A DNA stretch of 45,550 nucleotides from Lacrimispora sp. (GCA_029256305.1 JAQSYE010000002.1:1-45550); one strand, 5' to 3'; positions 25,497-35,197 are shown, counted from the first letter of the stretch. The notes: a model not told the origin generated them from the sequence alone. A program made the numbers and translations.

Positions 25497-25519
25497 CTGT
25501 GACACGAATGGTGTCACAG
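25497..25519 (-). terminator. Intrinsic terminator after the XRE gene
   Basis: CTGTGACAC (25497-25505) pairs with GTGTCACAG (25511-25519) around a five-base loop. On the minus strand it is followed by GCTTTTTCTT. It ends the chemoreceptor-XRE transcript. Confidence 0.85.
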
Positions 25520-25544
25520 ACCTAAAACCATGTCTATACTTCTT

Positions 25545-26156
25545 TCATCTGGTGAGGCCTTTTATTAACAGTACTACCTTCCCCATGAGGAAGAGAAACA
25601 GAAAGGCCGCTACATACAGCTGGCGGAATGCGATAAAAAAGAGAATCGCCACAGAGTGAACCAACAGGGAAAACTGGTTAATCCCTTTTCTTAATGACTC
25701 GTTGTCCTTCATCTGTACGATCAGTTCTATTACACCGATCAGTGTCAGGCAGAGAATAAAACCGGCGGACAGCAACATTCCCCATACGGGGGTATCTGTA
25801 AATTTAAAGAATGGCACTGATAGAAAATGCCCCTTTTCTTCCTGAGTAAAAAGAGGAAGAACCAGGAAAGACACTGCAATAAAATCAAAAATCCCATACG
25901 CCAGATTAAAAATCTGCCCCATATTTCTGCGGTTTTCATCTTCGGCAAGAGCAATGAGTTCCTCTCCCATTAGCAGCTCATCGATGGATACGCCAAACAG
26001 CTTTGATATGCATTTAAGGGAGTCAATATTAGGATAGCCCTTGCCGCTTTCCCATTTTGACACCGCAGTCCTTGAAACATACAGCTGGGCTGCAAGCTGT
26101 TCCTGGGTCAGATTGTTCTGTTTTCTCAGTAACTGCAGTTTTTCACTAAACTCCAA
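25545..26156 (-). CDS. XRE-family regulator with C-terminal membrane helices
   Basis: Residues 1-65 are a classic XRE helix-turn-helix (FSEKLQLLRKQNNLTQEQLAAQLYVSRTAVSKWESGKGYPNIDSL). The rest contains about four hydrophobic helices, so the DNA-binding domain is tethered to the membrane. The TTG giving MEFSEKLQLL fits both the family N-terminus and the spacing to GGGGGT better than the GTG two codons upstream used in the track. It follows the chemoreceptor gene closely (about 20 bases) and shares its transcript. Targets are unknown; similar proteins in Firmicutes respond to envelope or ion stress. Confidence 0.85.
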   Translation of the reverse strand: MEFSEKLQLLRKQNNLTQEQLAAQLYVSRTAVSKWESGKGYPNIDSLKCISKLFGVSIDELLMGEELIALAEDENRRNMGQIFNLAYGIFDFIAVSFLVLPLFTQEEKGHFLSVPFFKFTDTPVWGMLLSAGFILCLTLIGVIELIVQMKDNESLRKGINQFSLLVHSVAILFFIAFRQLYVAAFLFLFLMGKVVLLIKGLTR

Positions 26157-26176
26157 AGCCACACCCCCAGATCATT

Positions 26177-28138
26177 TTATTTATTTCCTTTGTTCAATTC
26201 AAACTTGGAAACCAGTTTTGTCATAATTAAGGATTGCCCAGACAGCTCCTGTGCATACGCCGCACTTTCTTCTGCTGTAGCAGCGTTGGACTGCACCACT
26301 CCGGAAACCTGCTCTATGCCAATTTTTAATTGTGAAACGGCCTCTGACTGTTCTAAGGAACTGTTGGAGATCTGGTTAATTAATGTGGAAACCTCTCTTG
26401 TGCTATTCACAATCTGTTCCAGGGAATATGATGTTTCTATGGCAATTTCATTTCCATTTTTCACAGCCTCTATGGATTTTTGAATCAATGCAGCTGTATC
26501 CCTGGCTGCGTCTGCACTTTTGCCTGCCAGGTTTCGTACTTCGTCTGCCACTACAGCAAATCCTTTTCCGGCCTCTCCAACTCTGGCAGCTTCCACAGCT
26601 GCATTCAGTGCCAGAATATTGGTCTGAAAAGCAATGTCTTCTACAACTTTTATGATCTTTCCAATCTCCGCTGATGTTTCACTGATCCCATTCATTGCTG
26701 TCACCAGTTTATTCATCTCCTGCTGCCCGCTGCTAACCTGATCCACTGCCTGCAGTGACTTTGTTCCGGCCTTCTCCGCATTTTCAGCATTGGAACTGAT
26801 GTGACGTGAAATATCAGAAATCGTTGCCGCTATTTCTTCCACGGAACTTGCCTGCCTTGTGGCTCCCTGGGATAGCTGCTGGGAAGATTCGGCTACCTGT
26901 TCTGAGTTGCTGTTCACCTGTCTGGCTGAAACAATGATTTCTCCAAATGCTTTATTTAACTGATCTGTGATCTGGTTTAATGACGTCTGTATTTCTGTAA
27001 ATTCGCCTTTATATTCTATCTCCGATGACACGCTTAAGTTTCCCACAGATACCTGCTGCAAAATATAAGCAATTTCCTGAATATAGGATTTAAGGGAACT
27101 TATCATATCGGCGATACTTCTTGTCAATATGCCAATCTCATCCTTGCTGTTATGTATATAAACTTCACTTTCCAAATCTCCATCAGCCAGAAGCTCCATA
27201 CGTCCGGTAATTTTCTTTATTGGGTTTGACAGGCCGTTGGCCAGCGTAACGCTTGCAATAATACCAATGATGATTAATACACCAGAGGAAATCAGGAGCA
27301 ATACAATTGTATATATAATTGAGGATGTCATTTCCTTAACAGGCGCCACCACTCCGTAGGACCAGCCATCGGAATTGCTCACAGGGCCATAGGCACATAT
27401 TCTGGCACCTGTCTCATATTCATATTTGTCTACTCCCTTTTCCCCTTTTATCATCTTGCCATAAACCTTTGATGCATTTACCAGGGATGGATCTGTTTTT
27501 GCCTTTTCAATAAAATTCTGTCTTTCTTCCACCAGATTGGCCCGCTTATTGGCTACGAAGGTGCCGGTATTGTCAAGCATAAACACGTTGCCTGTCTTTC
27601 CGATGACAATATTTTCAATAATATGGCTGAAATAAAGACTGTCTAAAACGCCGATTACCACACCGGATTGAGAAGGGAGGGGAGAACAGACATAAAATAC
27701 CATCTGTTTGTCCAACGCTTCCGTAGAGGAGATCGTGGTTTTTCCTTGTAAGCTGTCTGAGAAAAAACTTTTTGATGAAAAATCCTGTCCGTTCAGTGTC
27801 TGATCCGTACTGAACAACTTTCCGTCAGAACCGGCAATTGCCAGGGCTTTAAACTTGGTGCTTTTCATTGCAGTATCCAGAACACTCAGTTTTTTACCCA
27901 TATCACCTGACTGCACTGTCCCCAGCTGACTGGCAAGACTTTGTGTCTGTTCCTTTAGTACACTGATTTCGGCAGCCAATGCAGTGTTGGCGATCTCTCC
28001 CATAGCATTCATGTCACTTTTGGTGTTCTCAATTATACTGTAATAGCTGGCGCTGATACCTGTAATTACATTCACTGCGGAGGTCGCAAATAGCAAAAGA
28101 AATATAACGAAAAACAATTTGCTTTTTATTGTCTTCAT
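26177..28138 (-). CDS. Methyl-accepting chemotaxis protein with Cache sensor, 653 aa
   Basis: A first membrane helix (residues about 8-30) and a second (about 275-300) enclose an extracellular Cache-type sensor ([39 protein letters not shown]-like segments). A HAMP domain follows, then the long cytoplasmic coiled signalling domain. The hairpin tip is recognisable in [35 protein letters not shown]. It should pass a ligand signal to CheA/CheW; none of those genes is in the window. It is co-transcribed with the membrane-bound XRE regulator. Confidence 0.93.
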   Translation of the reverse strand: MKTIKSKLFFVIFLLLFATSAVNVITGISASYYSIIENTKSDMNAMGEIANTALAAEISVLKEQTQSLASQLGTVQSGDMGKKLSVLDTAMKSTKFKALAIAGSDGKLFSTDQTLNGQDFSSKSFFSDSLQGKTTISSTEALDKQMVFYVCSPLPSQSGVVIGVLDSLYFSHIIENIVIGKTGNVFMLDNTGTFVANKRANLVEERQNFIEKAKTDPSLVNASKVYGKMIKGEKGVDKYEYETGARICAYGPVSNSDGWSYGVVAPVKEMTSSIIYTIVLLLISSGVLIIIGIIASVTLANGLSNPIKKITGRMELLADGDLESEVYIHNSKDEIGILTRSIADMISSLKSYIQEIAYILQQVSVGNLSVSSEIEYKGEFTEIQTSLNQITDQLNKAFGEIIVSARQVNSNSEQVAESSQQLSQGATRQASSVEEIAATISDISRHISSNAENAEKAGTKSLQAVDQVSSGQQEMNKLVTAMNGISETSAEIGKIIKVVEDIAFQTNILALNAAVEAARVGEAGKGFAVVADEVRNLAGKSADAARDTAALIQKSIEAVKNGNEIAIETSYSLEQIVNSTREVSTLINQISNSSLEQSEAVSQLKIGIEQVSGVVQSNAATAEESAAYAQELSGQSLIMTKLVSKFELNKGNK

Positions 28139-28236
28139 ATAAAGATATACCCCTTGTCGTAATATTTAAATCTATTATACATTGGGATAGCTTATTTTAC
28201 AAATATTAGTTTCAAAATATGACTAAATTTTACATT

Positions 28237-29415
28237 TTATTCCATTATAAAACTCATGACGTCTCTTCTCATGGAATTTGGAGCAGATGTTTCCGGTTTT
28301 CCGATCCGCAAAAGCATCTGTACGCTCTGACCCTGGCCGGCATAATCATTTCTGAAATCGTCATAGGGCTGTTTCATCTCCGGATATTCCTCCAGCACCT
28401 GACTTAGGGGCTGCATGGCGAGACCCAGGCTATGTCCCGTAAGAATCATCCTGCTGTAAAGCATGCCGCTGAGTACCTGGTCTGTCCGGGTATTCCCGCT
28501 GGTGGTTATGACAGCATAGGCGGCTGTATGATCAACCGCTGTTTTCGTATAATGAATGAAGTTTTCAGATGCCCCTTTTCCTTCATTTATAGAGGGGAAC
28601 ATGGTGATTAGTCCCTGTAGCAGAACCCGTTTAAATCCTGATGCCCCCTGCCCTTCAACGGAATAACCCCATCGGTATTTATTTTTTTCCTTTTCATTTG
28701 CACGGAATATTGCATTGGATTCGTCCATTACCCTCGTTACTCCGGCTTCGATCTTTGCACTTTCCATGACGTAGTTCCCGATTTTATCCAAATCAGCTTT
28801 TTCTGTATATAGTTTTATGGACAGTCTGTCCTGATCTGGCAATTTTAAAAATCGGGAGATCTGTGAAGAATCAGGAGCCTCCATTGTATAATTCCCCCGG
28901 TTTGTGTCTGCCAGATACATTCCATTATAAAGGGGACTTTCTTCCGGCTTAACAGGTGACAGCGTAACCTTTGCTACCGGTTTTTTAACCATGCTGCTTA
29001 ATATATCGTCTTCTTCATATTCACCTTCTGGAAAGATGTCAATCTCTGCATGAAATCCTTCTTTTTCTCCTGCCACTCTTACATATTCTAAGAATGTCCC
29101 CTGGGTAATCATCATCTGCCGGTAAAGAGGATCCACCTCTTTGGTCGTCCTTAAGCTGTCTGCATATAAGTAAAATACCATGGGATCCTGTTTATCCAGT
29201 TTTACTTTCCACGGCTGCATATTATGGTTGTTTGCCGCGAGCATCCCGGCCGCAGTCAGCCGGACCCGGGGATCTGTATCCTTTGATGCATAATTTTTGT
29301 TCCATGGTTCTAAATATGACCGCTTCATAAATCCTCCACCCAGAATAAATAATACAAGTAAAAGGAGAAAGATGAAACCGGCCGCACCGGAGACGATCTT
29401 TATAAAAATCTTCAT
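28237..29415 (-). CDS. Nitroreductase-like (Acg-type) membrane-anchored protein, 392 aa
   Basis: The start MKIFIKIVSGAAGF is chosen because AAAGGAG lies eight bases upstream and the ATG overlaps the TetR stop (ATGA). One N-terminal membrane helix (about residues 8-28) anchors it. The domain after it has LTAAGMLAANNHNMQPWKVKL, typical of FMN-binding nitroreductase/Acg-like proteins, and a late RMILTGHSLGLAMQPLSQVLE, the usual second motif. The FMN ligand pattern is only partly readable. It is paired with a TetR gene and probably acts in reducing a toxic electrophile; the substrate is unknown. Confidence 0.75.
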   Translation of the reverse strand: MKIFIKIVSGAAGFIFLLLLVLFILGGGFMKRSYLEPWNKNYASKDTDPRVRLTAAGMLAANNHNMQPWKVKLDKQDPMVFYLYADSLRTTKEVDPLYRQMMITQGTFLEYVRVAGEKEGFHAEIDIFPEGEYEEDDILSSMVKKPVAKVTLSPVKPEESPLYNGMYLADTNRGNYTMEAPDSSQISRFLKLPDQDRLSIKLYTEKADLDKIGNYVMESAKIEAGVTRVMDESNAIFRANEKEKNKYRWGYSVEGQGASGFKRVLLQGLITMFPSINEGKGASENFIHYTKTAVDHTAAYAVITTSGNTRTDQVLSGMLYSRMILTGHSLGLAMQPLSQVLEEYPEMKQPYDDFRNDYAGQGQSVQMLLRIGKPETSAPNSMRRDVMSFIME

Positions 29416-30074
29416 ACGCCAGACTCCTTTGCTACAACCAGCTGAATCATCAGTCGAAAGGACTCTTCTAAGAATTCCTCCACGGTAGTATGATGATAAT
29501 TTTCCAGATATTCTTTTTTCCTGCCACCTGCCTGAAAGACTCCTACTGTAAATGCCCATAAAATCAATGCAGTTTTCTCACAGTCCATGTCTCGTTTAAA
29601 GCTTCCGTCACTCTTTCCTTTTTTTAACGCTTCTATAAGTAAGAAAAGAACTTCTTCACCCAGGCGGTAACACTCTTCTTTGGAGTCTTCTGTCACTCCG
29701 GACTGATCCCCATCAGCCTTTGTCTCATACTCCATAATTGCCTTAAAGTAATCTATATACTTCTCACGAAAGGAAAACAAGGTATAAAAAATGCAGTGAA
29801 GCTCACCCATTGCACTAATCGGTTTTTCTTTTTCAAACCCTTCTTTCATCATTTTAAGAAGCTGTCTGTACCCTCTGATCATAATTTCAAAATAGATCTG
29901 TTCTTTGCTGTTAAAATACACATAAACAGTTCGTTTGCTAAATTCCGCTTTTTGGGCGACCGCATCCATGGAAGACTTCTCATAGCCATTTGCAAAAAAG
30001 ACTTTCTCAGCCGCATCAATGATATCTTGCCTTTTAATTTCCTTTTCGTGTTGCTTTCGTTCCTCCGATCCCAA
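29412..30074 (-). CDS. TetR/AcrR-family regulator of the nitroreductase-like gene, 220 aa
   Basis: The HTH is clear (DIIDAAEKVFFANGYEKSSMDAVAQKAEFSKRTVYVYFNSKEQIYFEI), followed by an all-helical effector domain. The start is TTG eight bases after AGGAGG. It overlaps the nitroreductase-like gene by four bases, so the two form one operon. A 17-bp palindrome sits between its -10 box and ribosome-binding site, which predicts autorepression of the pair. The inducer is unknown. Confidence 0.9.
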   Translation of the reverse strand: MGSEERKQHEKEIKRQDIIDAAEKVFFANGYEKSSMDAVAQKAEFSKRTVYVYFNSKEQIYFEIMIRGYRQLLKMMKEGFEKEKPISAMGELHCIFYTLFSFREKYIDYFKAIMEYETKADGDQSGVTEDSKEECYRLGEEVLFLLIEALKKGKSDGSFKRDMDCEKTALILWAFTVGVFQAGGRKKEYLENYHHTTVEEFLEESFRLMIQLVVAKESGV

Positions 30075-30109
30075 TTTCCATCCCTCCTGTAATTCCGTTA
30101 TTCGAAAAA

Positions 30110-30158
30110 GTAAACTACCAGTTTACCTAATTTTATAACAGCTTACAGATTCTGTCAA
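30110..30158 (-). promoter_or_regulatory. Promoter and operator for the TetR/nitroreductase-like pair, inside the thiD 3' end
   Basis: Minus-strand TTGACA (30153-30158) and TAAAAT (30130-30135) are 17 bases apart and lie within the last codons of thiD. The palindrome GTAAACT-acc-AGTTTAC (30110-30126) follows directly after the -10 and overlaps the thiD stop codon. It is well placed to block transcription when bound by the adjacent TetR protein. Confidence 0.78.
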
Positions 30159-30932
30159 TCCCCACATATGGTTTAGGGGGCCGCTGCCCTTGCCGATATT
30201 TAACTGGTCATTTAAAGCTCCCGTAATATACGCTTTGGCATTTTTTACGCTCTGTTCCAGAGAAAAACCATTCGCCAGGCTGCAGGCAATGGCGGATGAC
30301 AGTGTGCACCCGGTCCCATGTGTATTGGGATTGTCAATGCGTTTTCCTGTTATCCATACCACGTTTTCTTTGGTATAGAGAAGATCGTCAGAAGTCTCCG
30401 TCATGTGACCTCCTTTTACCAAAACTGCGCAGTTTAGCTTTTGAAAGATTGCCTCCGCCGCTTTTTCCATGTCGTCTTTGCTGCTGATTTTTACGCTGCA
30501 AAGTGCCTCTGCTTCCGGGATATTAGGTGTGACAAGAAGTGCCGCTGGCAGCAGTTTGTCAATCAGCGCATCCATGGCCTTTTCAGAAAGCAGCTTGGAA
30601 CCACTGGTTGATATCATAACCGGATCGACAACCAGATTCTTCACTTTATATTCCGTCAGTTTCGTGGCGATAATCTCTATAATCTGGCTGTTTGATACCA
30701 TGCCGATCTTCACCGCATCCGGAATAATATCTGTAAAAATGCAATCCATCTGCTGCCCTACAAATCCAGGCGTCACATCCATAATCGACGTAACACCTGT
30801 GGTATTTTGGGCAGTGAGCGCTGTAATTACGCTCATTCCATATACCTTGTGGGCAGTCATTGTCTTTAGATCTGCCTGAATGCCAGCGCCGCCGCTGCAG
30901 TCAGAGCCTGCAATCGTCAATACCTTTTTCAT
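30123..30932 (-). CDS. thiD: Hydroxymethylpyrimidine / HMP-phosphate kinase
   Basis: The sequence MKKVLTIAGSDCSGGAGIQADLKTMTAHKVYGMSVITALTAQNT is typical of ThiD. GGHM and the anion-hole segment NTHGTGCTLSSAIA complete the ribokinase-like active site. The enzyme phosphorylates the pyrimidine branch of thiamine twice. The start overlaps the thiE stop by four bases (ATGA) and follows GGAGGT, so it is the last gene of thiM-thiE-thiD. Its final codons contain the promoter of the following TetR gene. Confidence 0.95.
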   Translation of the reverse strand: MKKVLTIAGSDCSGGAGIQADLKTMTAHKVYGMSVITALTAQNTTGVTSIMDVTPGFVGQQMDCIFTDIIPDAVKIGMVSNSQIIEIIATKLTEYKVKNLVVDPVMISTSGSKLLSEKAMDALIDKLLPAALLVTPNIPEAEALCSVKISSKDDMEKAAEAIFQKLNCAVLVKGGHMTETSDDLLYTKENVVWITGKRIDNPNTHGTGCTLSSAIACSLANGFSLEQSVKNAKAYITGALNDQLNIGKGSGPLNHMWGLTESVSCYKIR

Positions 30933-31567
30933 AAAACCACCTCCTTTGCCAGGGATAAAAGGGTCTTTACTGCCTTTTCCTTATCATTGGCAGCAAATAC
31001 TGCAGAAATTACTGCTACTCCGTCAATATTGCTTCCTTTTAGTCTTAAGATATTATCCTCATTGATTCCGCCTATGGCTATTACCGGAATGGAAACGCAG
31101 CTGCAGATTTCTTTTAAAGTCTCAAAGGAAACAGGTTTTGCATCGGTTTTGGTGGAGGTTTCAAAGACTGCGCCCACTCCGATATAATCTGCACCGTTTT
31201 CTTCCGCCAGGAGCGCCTGCTCTTTTGTCTGGGCCGATACTCCTAGTATCTTGTCTTCTCCGATCAGCTCCCTGCATTTTTTTGCCTCCAGATCTTTCTG
31301 GCCTACGTGAACGCCATCCGCTCCCACAGCAAGAGCCACCTGAATATTATCATTTATCACAAAGGGGATCTTATATTTTTCAGTCACTCTTCTGATCTCT
31401 TTTCCCTCTGCGACAAAGTTGTCAAAATCAAGTTTTTTTTCCCGAAGCTGAATAAACGTAGCACCGGACTTAAGAATTTCCTCCACCTGCTCATGAAGTT
31501 TGTTACCGCCAAGCCAGGTCCGGTCGGTAACCACATATAAGAGCATATTTTCTTTAGAGACATTCAT
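30929..31567 (-). CDS. thiE: Thiamine-phosphate synthase
   Basis: This TIM-barrel enzyme joins HMP-PP and thiazole phosphate. Visible motifs are FIQLREKKLD, FVINDNIQVALAVGADGVHVGQ, GVSAQTKEQALLAEENGADYIGVGAVF and IPVIAIGGI. The ATG six bases after AAGGTG (MNVSKENMLLYV) is preferred over the GTG three codons upstream. It overlaps the end of thiM by 14 bases and the start of thiD by four, as expected for a tight operon. Confidence 0.95.
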   Translation of the reverse strand: MNVSKENMLLYVVTDRTWLGGNKLHEQVEEILKSGATFIQLREKKLDFDNFVAEGKEIRRVTEKYKIPFVINDNIQVALAVGADGVHVGQKDLEAKKCRELIGEDKILGVSAQTKEQALLAEENGADYIGVGAVFETSTKTDAKPVSFETLKEICSCVSIPVIAIGGINEDNILRLKGSNIDGVAVISAVFAANDKEKAVKTLLSLAKEVVL

Positions 31568-32378
31568 ATTTGGCACCTTCTTCCAGCATTATTTCATTCA
31601 GTCTGCTCATTTCATCAATCAGCAGCATACGGTATGTACCGGTACCTCCGTGAAGCTCGCAAAGCTTTTTATAAGCCAGTTCCCCGCATAATCCCATCCC
31701 GCATACGGCAGCGGCGGTTGCCTTTAAAACATTATCGGGATTAGCCCCTACATAGCTGCCGGTGACAGCAGAAAGCATGCAGCCGGTTCCAGTTATTTTA
31801 CTCATCATCAAATGACCGTTTCTGACTGCATACACATGATCTTCATCAGCAACAAGATCAATAGCACCGGTAATAGCGATGACGGAACCGGTTCTTTTTG
31901 AGAATGCTTTTGCAAAGTCTGCCACACGTTTTAGATTTTCCTCTGTCACTTTATCCGCTTCACAGGCATCTACTCCCGCGGTTTTTCCCTCTCCTGCAGC
32001 CAGAAATTTAATTTCCGAGATATTGCCTTTTATCACGGAAAATTTTATCTCTTCCAGAAGCTGAAACGCGGTTTTATTTCGAAATGCCGATGCACCGGCC
32101 CCCACAGGATCCAAAACAACAGGCAGACCGCACTGATTTGCCTGTTTTCCTGCTGCAAGCATGGACGCAACCGTACGCTCATTAAGGGTTCCCATATTGA
32201 GCACCAGAGCGGAAGCAATGGAAGTGATATCAGTGACTTCATTGATATCATCTGCCATAATCGGAGATCCTCCGCTTGCCAGAACGATGTTGGCGCAGTC
32301 GTTTACCGTAACATAATTTGTGATTGCATGAACCAGTGGGACGTTGTTTCTTACATTTGTAATTATTTGATCAAACAT
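31554..32378 (-). CDS. thiM: Hydroxyethylthiazole kinase
   Basis: The start MFDQIITNVRNNVPLVHAITNYVTVNDCANIVLASGGSP is the standard ThiM N-terminus, six to eight bases after AGGAG; the longer track start runs back through the TPP riboswitch. VLDPVGAGAS and ITGTGCMLSAVTGSYV are the substrate and phosphate motifs. It phosphorylates salvaged thiazole, so with thiD and thiE the operon salvages thiamine precursors. No thiC/thiG synthesis genes are present here. Confidence 0.95.
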   Translation of the reverse strand: MFDQIITNVRNNVPLVHAITNYVTVNDCANIVLASGGSPIMADDINEVTDITSIASALVLNMGTLNERTVASMLAAGKQANQCGLPVVLDPVGAGASAFRNKTAFQLLEEIKFSVIKGNISEIKFLAAGEGKTAGVDACEADKVTEENLKRVADFAKAFSKRTGSVIAITGAIDLVADEDHVYAVRNGHLMMSKITGTGCMLSAVTGSYVGANPDNVLKATAAAVCGMGLCGELAYKKLCELHGGTGTYRMLLIDEMSRLNEIMLEEGAKYECL

Positions 32379-32403
32379 TTTCTTACTCCTTTTCCTTGTT
32401 TTG

Positions 32404-32443
32404 AGAGAAAAAAATGAGATATGCCTATAAAGACATATCTCAT
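32404..32443 (-). terminator. Intrinsic terminator of the TPP riboswitch
   Basis: ATGAGATATG and CATATCTCAT form a 10-bp stem around a 10-base loop. On the minus strand it is followed by TTTTTTTCTCTC. It lies between the TPP aptamer and the thiM ribosome-binding site, as the expression platform for transcription attenuation. Confidence 0.88.
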
Positions 32444-32459
32444 GAAAGTTAGTAAGAGT

Positions 32460-32543
32460 GGCTGTCCCTACGTTGGCATTACCCAAATCAGGTTATACGG
32501 GTCGAAGTTCTTTACTTCCTCTCAGCCGGGTCACCAGCTCCCC
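32460..32543 (-). ncRNA. TPP (THI-box) riboswitch aptamer
   Basis: Minus-strand sequence contains the THI-box core: GGCTGAGAGG, then ACCCGTATAACCTGATTTGG and GTAATGCCAACGTAGGGA. The outer stem runs from GGGGAGC near 32543 to the GGGACAGCC end near 32460. It precedes thiM and is followed by an intrinsic terminator, so thiamine pyrophosphate should shut off thiMED by premature termination. Confidence 0.96.
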
Positions 32544-32565
32544 AAAACAATATTAATTTTTCTCG

Positions 32566-32594
32566 ATTTTAACACAGGGGACATTCGCTGTCAA
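32566..32594 (-). promoter_or_regulatory. thiMED promoter
   Basis: TTGACA (32589-32594) and TAAAAT (32566-32571) lie 17 bases apart on the minus strand, about 23 bases before the riboswitch. The -35 overlaps the TGA stop codon (32591-32593) of the upstream c-di-GMP gene. Confidence 0.82.
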
Positions 32595-35197
32595 TTCAAA
32601 CCCATAACATGATTGACAAAAAAGTCAACCAGTTCCGGGTCAAACTGCTTTCCTGCACCACGAATCAGTTCGTCTTTGGCATAAGAAGCAGACAATGCCT
32701 TCCGGTAACTTCTGTCACTTGTCATGGCATCGTAAGCATCGGCTATGGTGATGATTCTTGCAAACAGCGGAATGCTTGTTTTACTTCTTCCCTTGGGATA
32801 CCCCTTCCCATCCCACCGCTCATGATGGCATAAAACGATCTCTGCGATCTCCGACATATTGGGCGAAGTGTTTAATATACGGTATCCGATCTCCGAATGT
32901 TTTCTAATTTCCTGAAATTCATCCTCTGTTAAGATTCCCGGTTTATTAAGCACCTTTTCCTGTATTCCAATTTTCCCAATGTCATGAAGCAGCCCGGCCG
33001 CCTTAATCTTATTAATATCGCTGTCCGGCATTCCCATCTGCCTCGCCATTGTCTCACAGATTTCTGCCACTCTCTGGGAATGCTGTTCCTCTCTGGGATT
33101 CTTTTCATGAAGGGTATTTAATATAATATCCAGGGTTTTGCTTCTTCTGCTGTTTGCCTCATATAATTTATTCTGATACATCTCATCTTCTGCCAGTTTT
33201 ACCGCGTTCTGAATTGACATTCCAGAATCTGTTATTATGTGATATCCGAAAGAAACTGACAACTCGATTCCGTTAATGGTCTCTCCTGCACATTTTTCTT
33301 TTAATTCACGGATATATAGATCTGTCTCCCCTTTCTCAGTCCTTCTTAAAATAATTGCAAATTCATCTCCGCCCACACGGCTGATCAGTTCCCCATTCTT
33401 TCCTGAATCCGCCAGTATCTCTGCAAATCGCTTCAACATATAATCCCCGTATTCGTGTCCGAAAGAATCGTTTACCATCTTTAGTCCATTGAGATCCGAG
33501 AAAATAACACTGATGGGATAATTCTCTGCCCGATTCAATTCTCTGGCTTTCTGGTCAAAATACCTTCTGTTATACAGACCCGTTACGTGGTCATGATAAC
33601 TGATCTCTTCGATTTCCTTGATATAATTGTGAGTGTCTGTAATGTTTCTGGCAATTGCAATGGCTTTGTCATCAAACCATTTTACAATCCGCAGTTCATG
33701 ATATTCTGTGATCCGTGCACTGGTCCACTCATATTCAATTTTCTGGTTCTCTCCTGTGAGAAAAACCTGATTGATAAGCTCCCGCCCCTTTGCAGCAATA
33801 CGGTGGGGCATTACATCGGAAATGCTTTTTCCAATAAACTGCTCCCTCTTAAAAAACAAATGATCCAGATCTCCGATGCAGTCCAGAAATACCCCATCTT
33901 TGGAAATGACGAATACCGTATCAGGAATCGCTTCCATCAGCGAATGGGCATATTTTAGGCTGTGATACATCTGGGTTTCCCGCTCTGTTAGGATCTGATT
34001 CTGCAGGATTAGCTGTTTCTGGGAATCAACGTTCTCTTTGAGAGAATGCTCCAGCTTTTCATTGCTTTGCTTTAACTGCTGCTTCATTTCATCAAGAGAT
34101 TTTCCGATTAATCCAAATTCATCTGATCTTTTTACCAGATCACTGCTTACTTCCTGGTCAAAGCATCGTTCTCCGATATCTCTTATCTCTCTTAAAATTG
34201 CTTTGACCGGACGGTCAATGATCCTGTCTGTGAGAATAAAAACGGTGAGGGACATAAACAACAGGGAAAGTCCGAATATCCATATGAATGTGTTTGACAG
34301 CTGATGTATGGGCTGATTAATGGAGCTCTCCGGTATTTCAAAAACAATTTTCCAACCCAGATCATTGAGTGTCTTATAATACAGACTGATCTCCTTCTTA
34401 TTCCGGATATAAGATGTGCTGCCATCGTCATTGGAGATGATTTCTGAAACAGCCGCAAGATAGGTCTGATTATCGGAATCGTATACACTACCTTTTGCTT
34501 TTACAGTAGCTTCGCTTTCTGCAGCAAGATAAGTTCCTTCCCTATTAATGATATAGGTTGTGCCATCGTGACTGGAGATGTAATCCGAGATAAATTTTTG
34601 CATGGAAGACAGACCTACATCCACAGTTACACAGCCTATAAATTTACCGTTGCCATCGATGACAGGCTGGGAACAGGTAATCATATATAAATTACTGGTC
34701 TGATCATAGTACATATCGGTCCAGACAATCTTATTTGTTTTTTTTGCAAGAGCGTAGTAATCCTGGGAAAAGTAATCATAATCAGAGTTGCTGTACTCAA
34801 ATGTGGGTATAATTTGGTCGCCATCCCTGTACACATAGGGCCCCATATATTTTTGAGACTGATCATATGCATATGGCTCATACCAGATTCCAGCCCCAAG
34901 AATAAACTGATTATCCCTGACAATTGGTTCCAAAATCTGAATGTAATAATCGGATGAATGTTCTTTGTATCCATTCCCCGCAAATACGGCCAGCACTCGT
35001 GATATTTCCGCAGCATAATTCATGTTTTTCTCAATGACATTCTTCTGTATTTCTTTCTCTGCGGATATTCTTTCACTGGTTTCTTGATCAACAAGCCTCT
35101 TTGCTGTTTTTACACTTGCGTTATAGCTCAGCATAATGATTACACACAATACCGGAATAACGATCAGAAGCATTTTCATACGAATATGGCTAAGCAT
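32591..35197 (-). CDS. Cache-PAS-GGDEF-HD-GYP bifunctional c-di-GMP protein, 868 aa
   Basis: A membrane helix (residues about 8-26) precedes a large extracellular Cache domain (GAGIWYEPYAYDQSQ, WTDMYYDQTSNLYMITCSQPV), with a second helix near 305-325. A HAMP-like linker with a coiled coil leads to a PAS domain (LMEAIPDTVFVISKDGVFLD). Next is a GGDEF domain with an intact loop (RVGGDEFAIIL). The C-terminus is an HD-GYP phosphodiesterase with LLHDIGKIGI and HHERWDGKGYPKG. Both catalytic sites look complete, so it could make and break c-di-GMP in response to an external ligand. It stands alone; AGGTGA lies a few bases before the ATG. Confidence 0.92.
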   Translation of the reverse strand: MLSHIRMKMLLIVIPVLCVIIMLSYNASVKTAKRLVDQETSERISAEKEIQKNVIEKNMNYAAEISRVLAVFAGNGYKEHSSDYYIQILEPIVRDNQFILGAGIWYEPYAYDQSQKYMGPYVYRDGDQIIPTFEYSNSDYDYFSQDYYALAKKTNKIVWTDMYYDQTSNLYMITCSQPVIDGNGKFIGCVTVDVGLSSMQKFISDYISSHDGTTYIINREGTYLAAESEATVKAKGSVYDSDNQTYLAAVSEIISNDDGSTSYIRNKKEISLYYKTLNDLGWKIVFEIPESSINQPIHQLSNTFIWIFGLSLLFMSLTVFILTDRIIDRPVKAILREIRDIGERCFDQEVSSDLVKRSDEFGLIGKSLDEMKQQLKQSNEKLEHSLKENVDSQKQLILQNQILTERETQMYHSLKYAHSLMEAIPDTVFVISKDGVFLDCIGDLDHLFFKREQFIGKSISDVMPHRIAAKGRELINQVFLTGENQKIEYEWTSARITEYHELRIVKWFDDKAIAIARNITDTHNYIKEIEEISYHDHVTGLYNRRYFDQKARELNRAENYPISVIFSDLNGLKMVNDSFGHEYGDYMLKRFAEILADSGKNGELISRVGGDEFAIILRRTEKGETDLYIRELKEKCAGETINGIELSVSFGYHIITDSGMSIQNAVKLAEDEMYQNKLYEANSRRSKTLDIILNTLHEKNPREEQHSQRVAEICETMARQMGMPDSDINKIKAAGLLHDIGKIGIQEKVLNKPGILTEDEFQEIRKHSEIGYRILNTSPNMSEIAEIVLCHHERWDGKGYPKGRSKTSIPLFARIITIADAYDAMTSDRSYRKALSASYAKDELIRGAGKQFDPELVDFFVNHVMGLN

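Noticed and set aside
32379-32486. Longer N-terminus of thiM as given by the ORF track
   Set aside because: The extra codons are the terminator and the TPP riboswitch read through. The ATG at 32378 has the ribosome-binding site and matches ThiM proteins.
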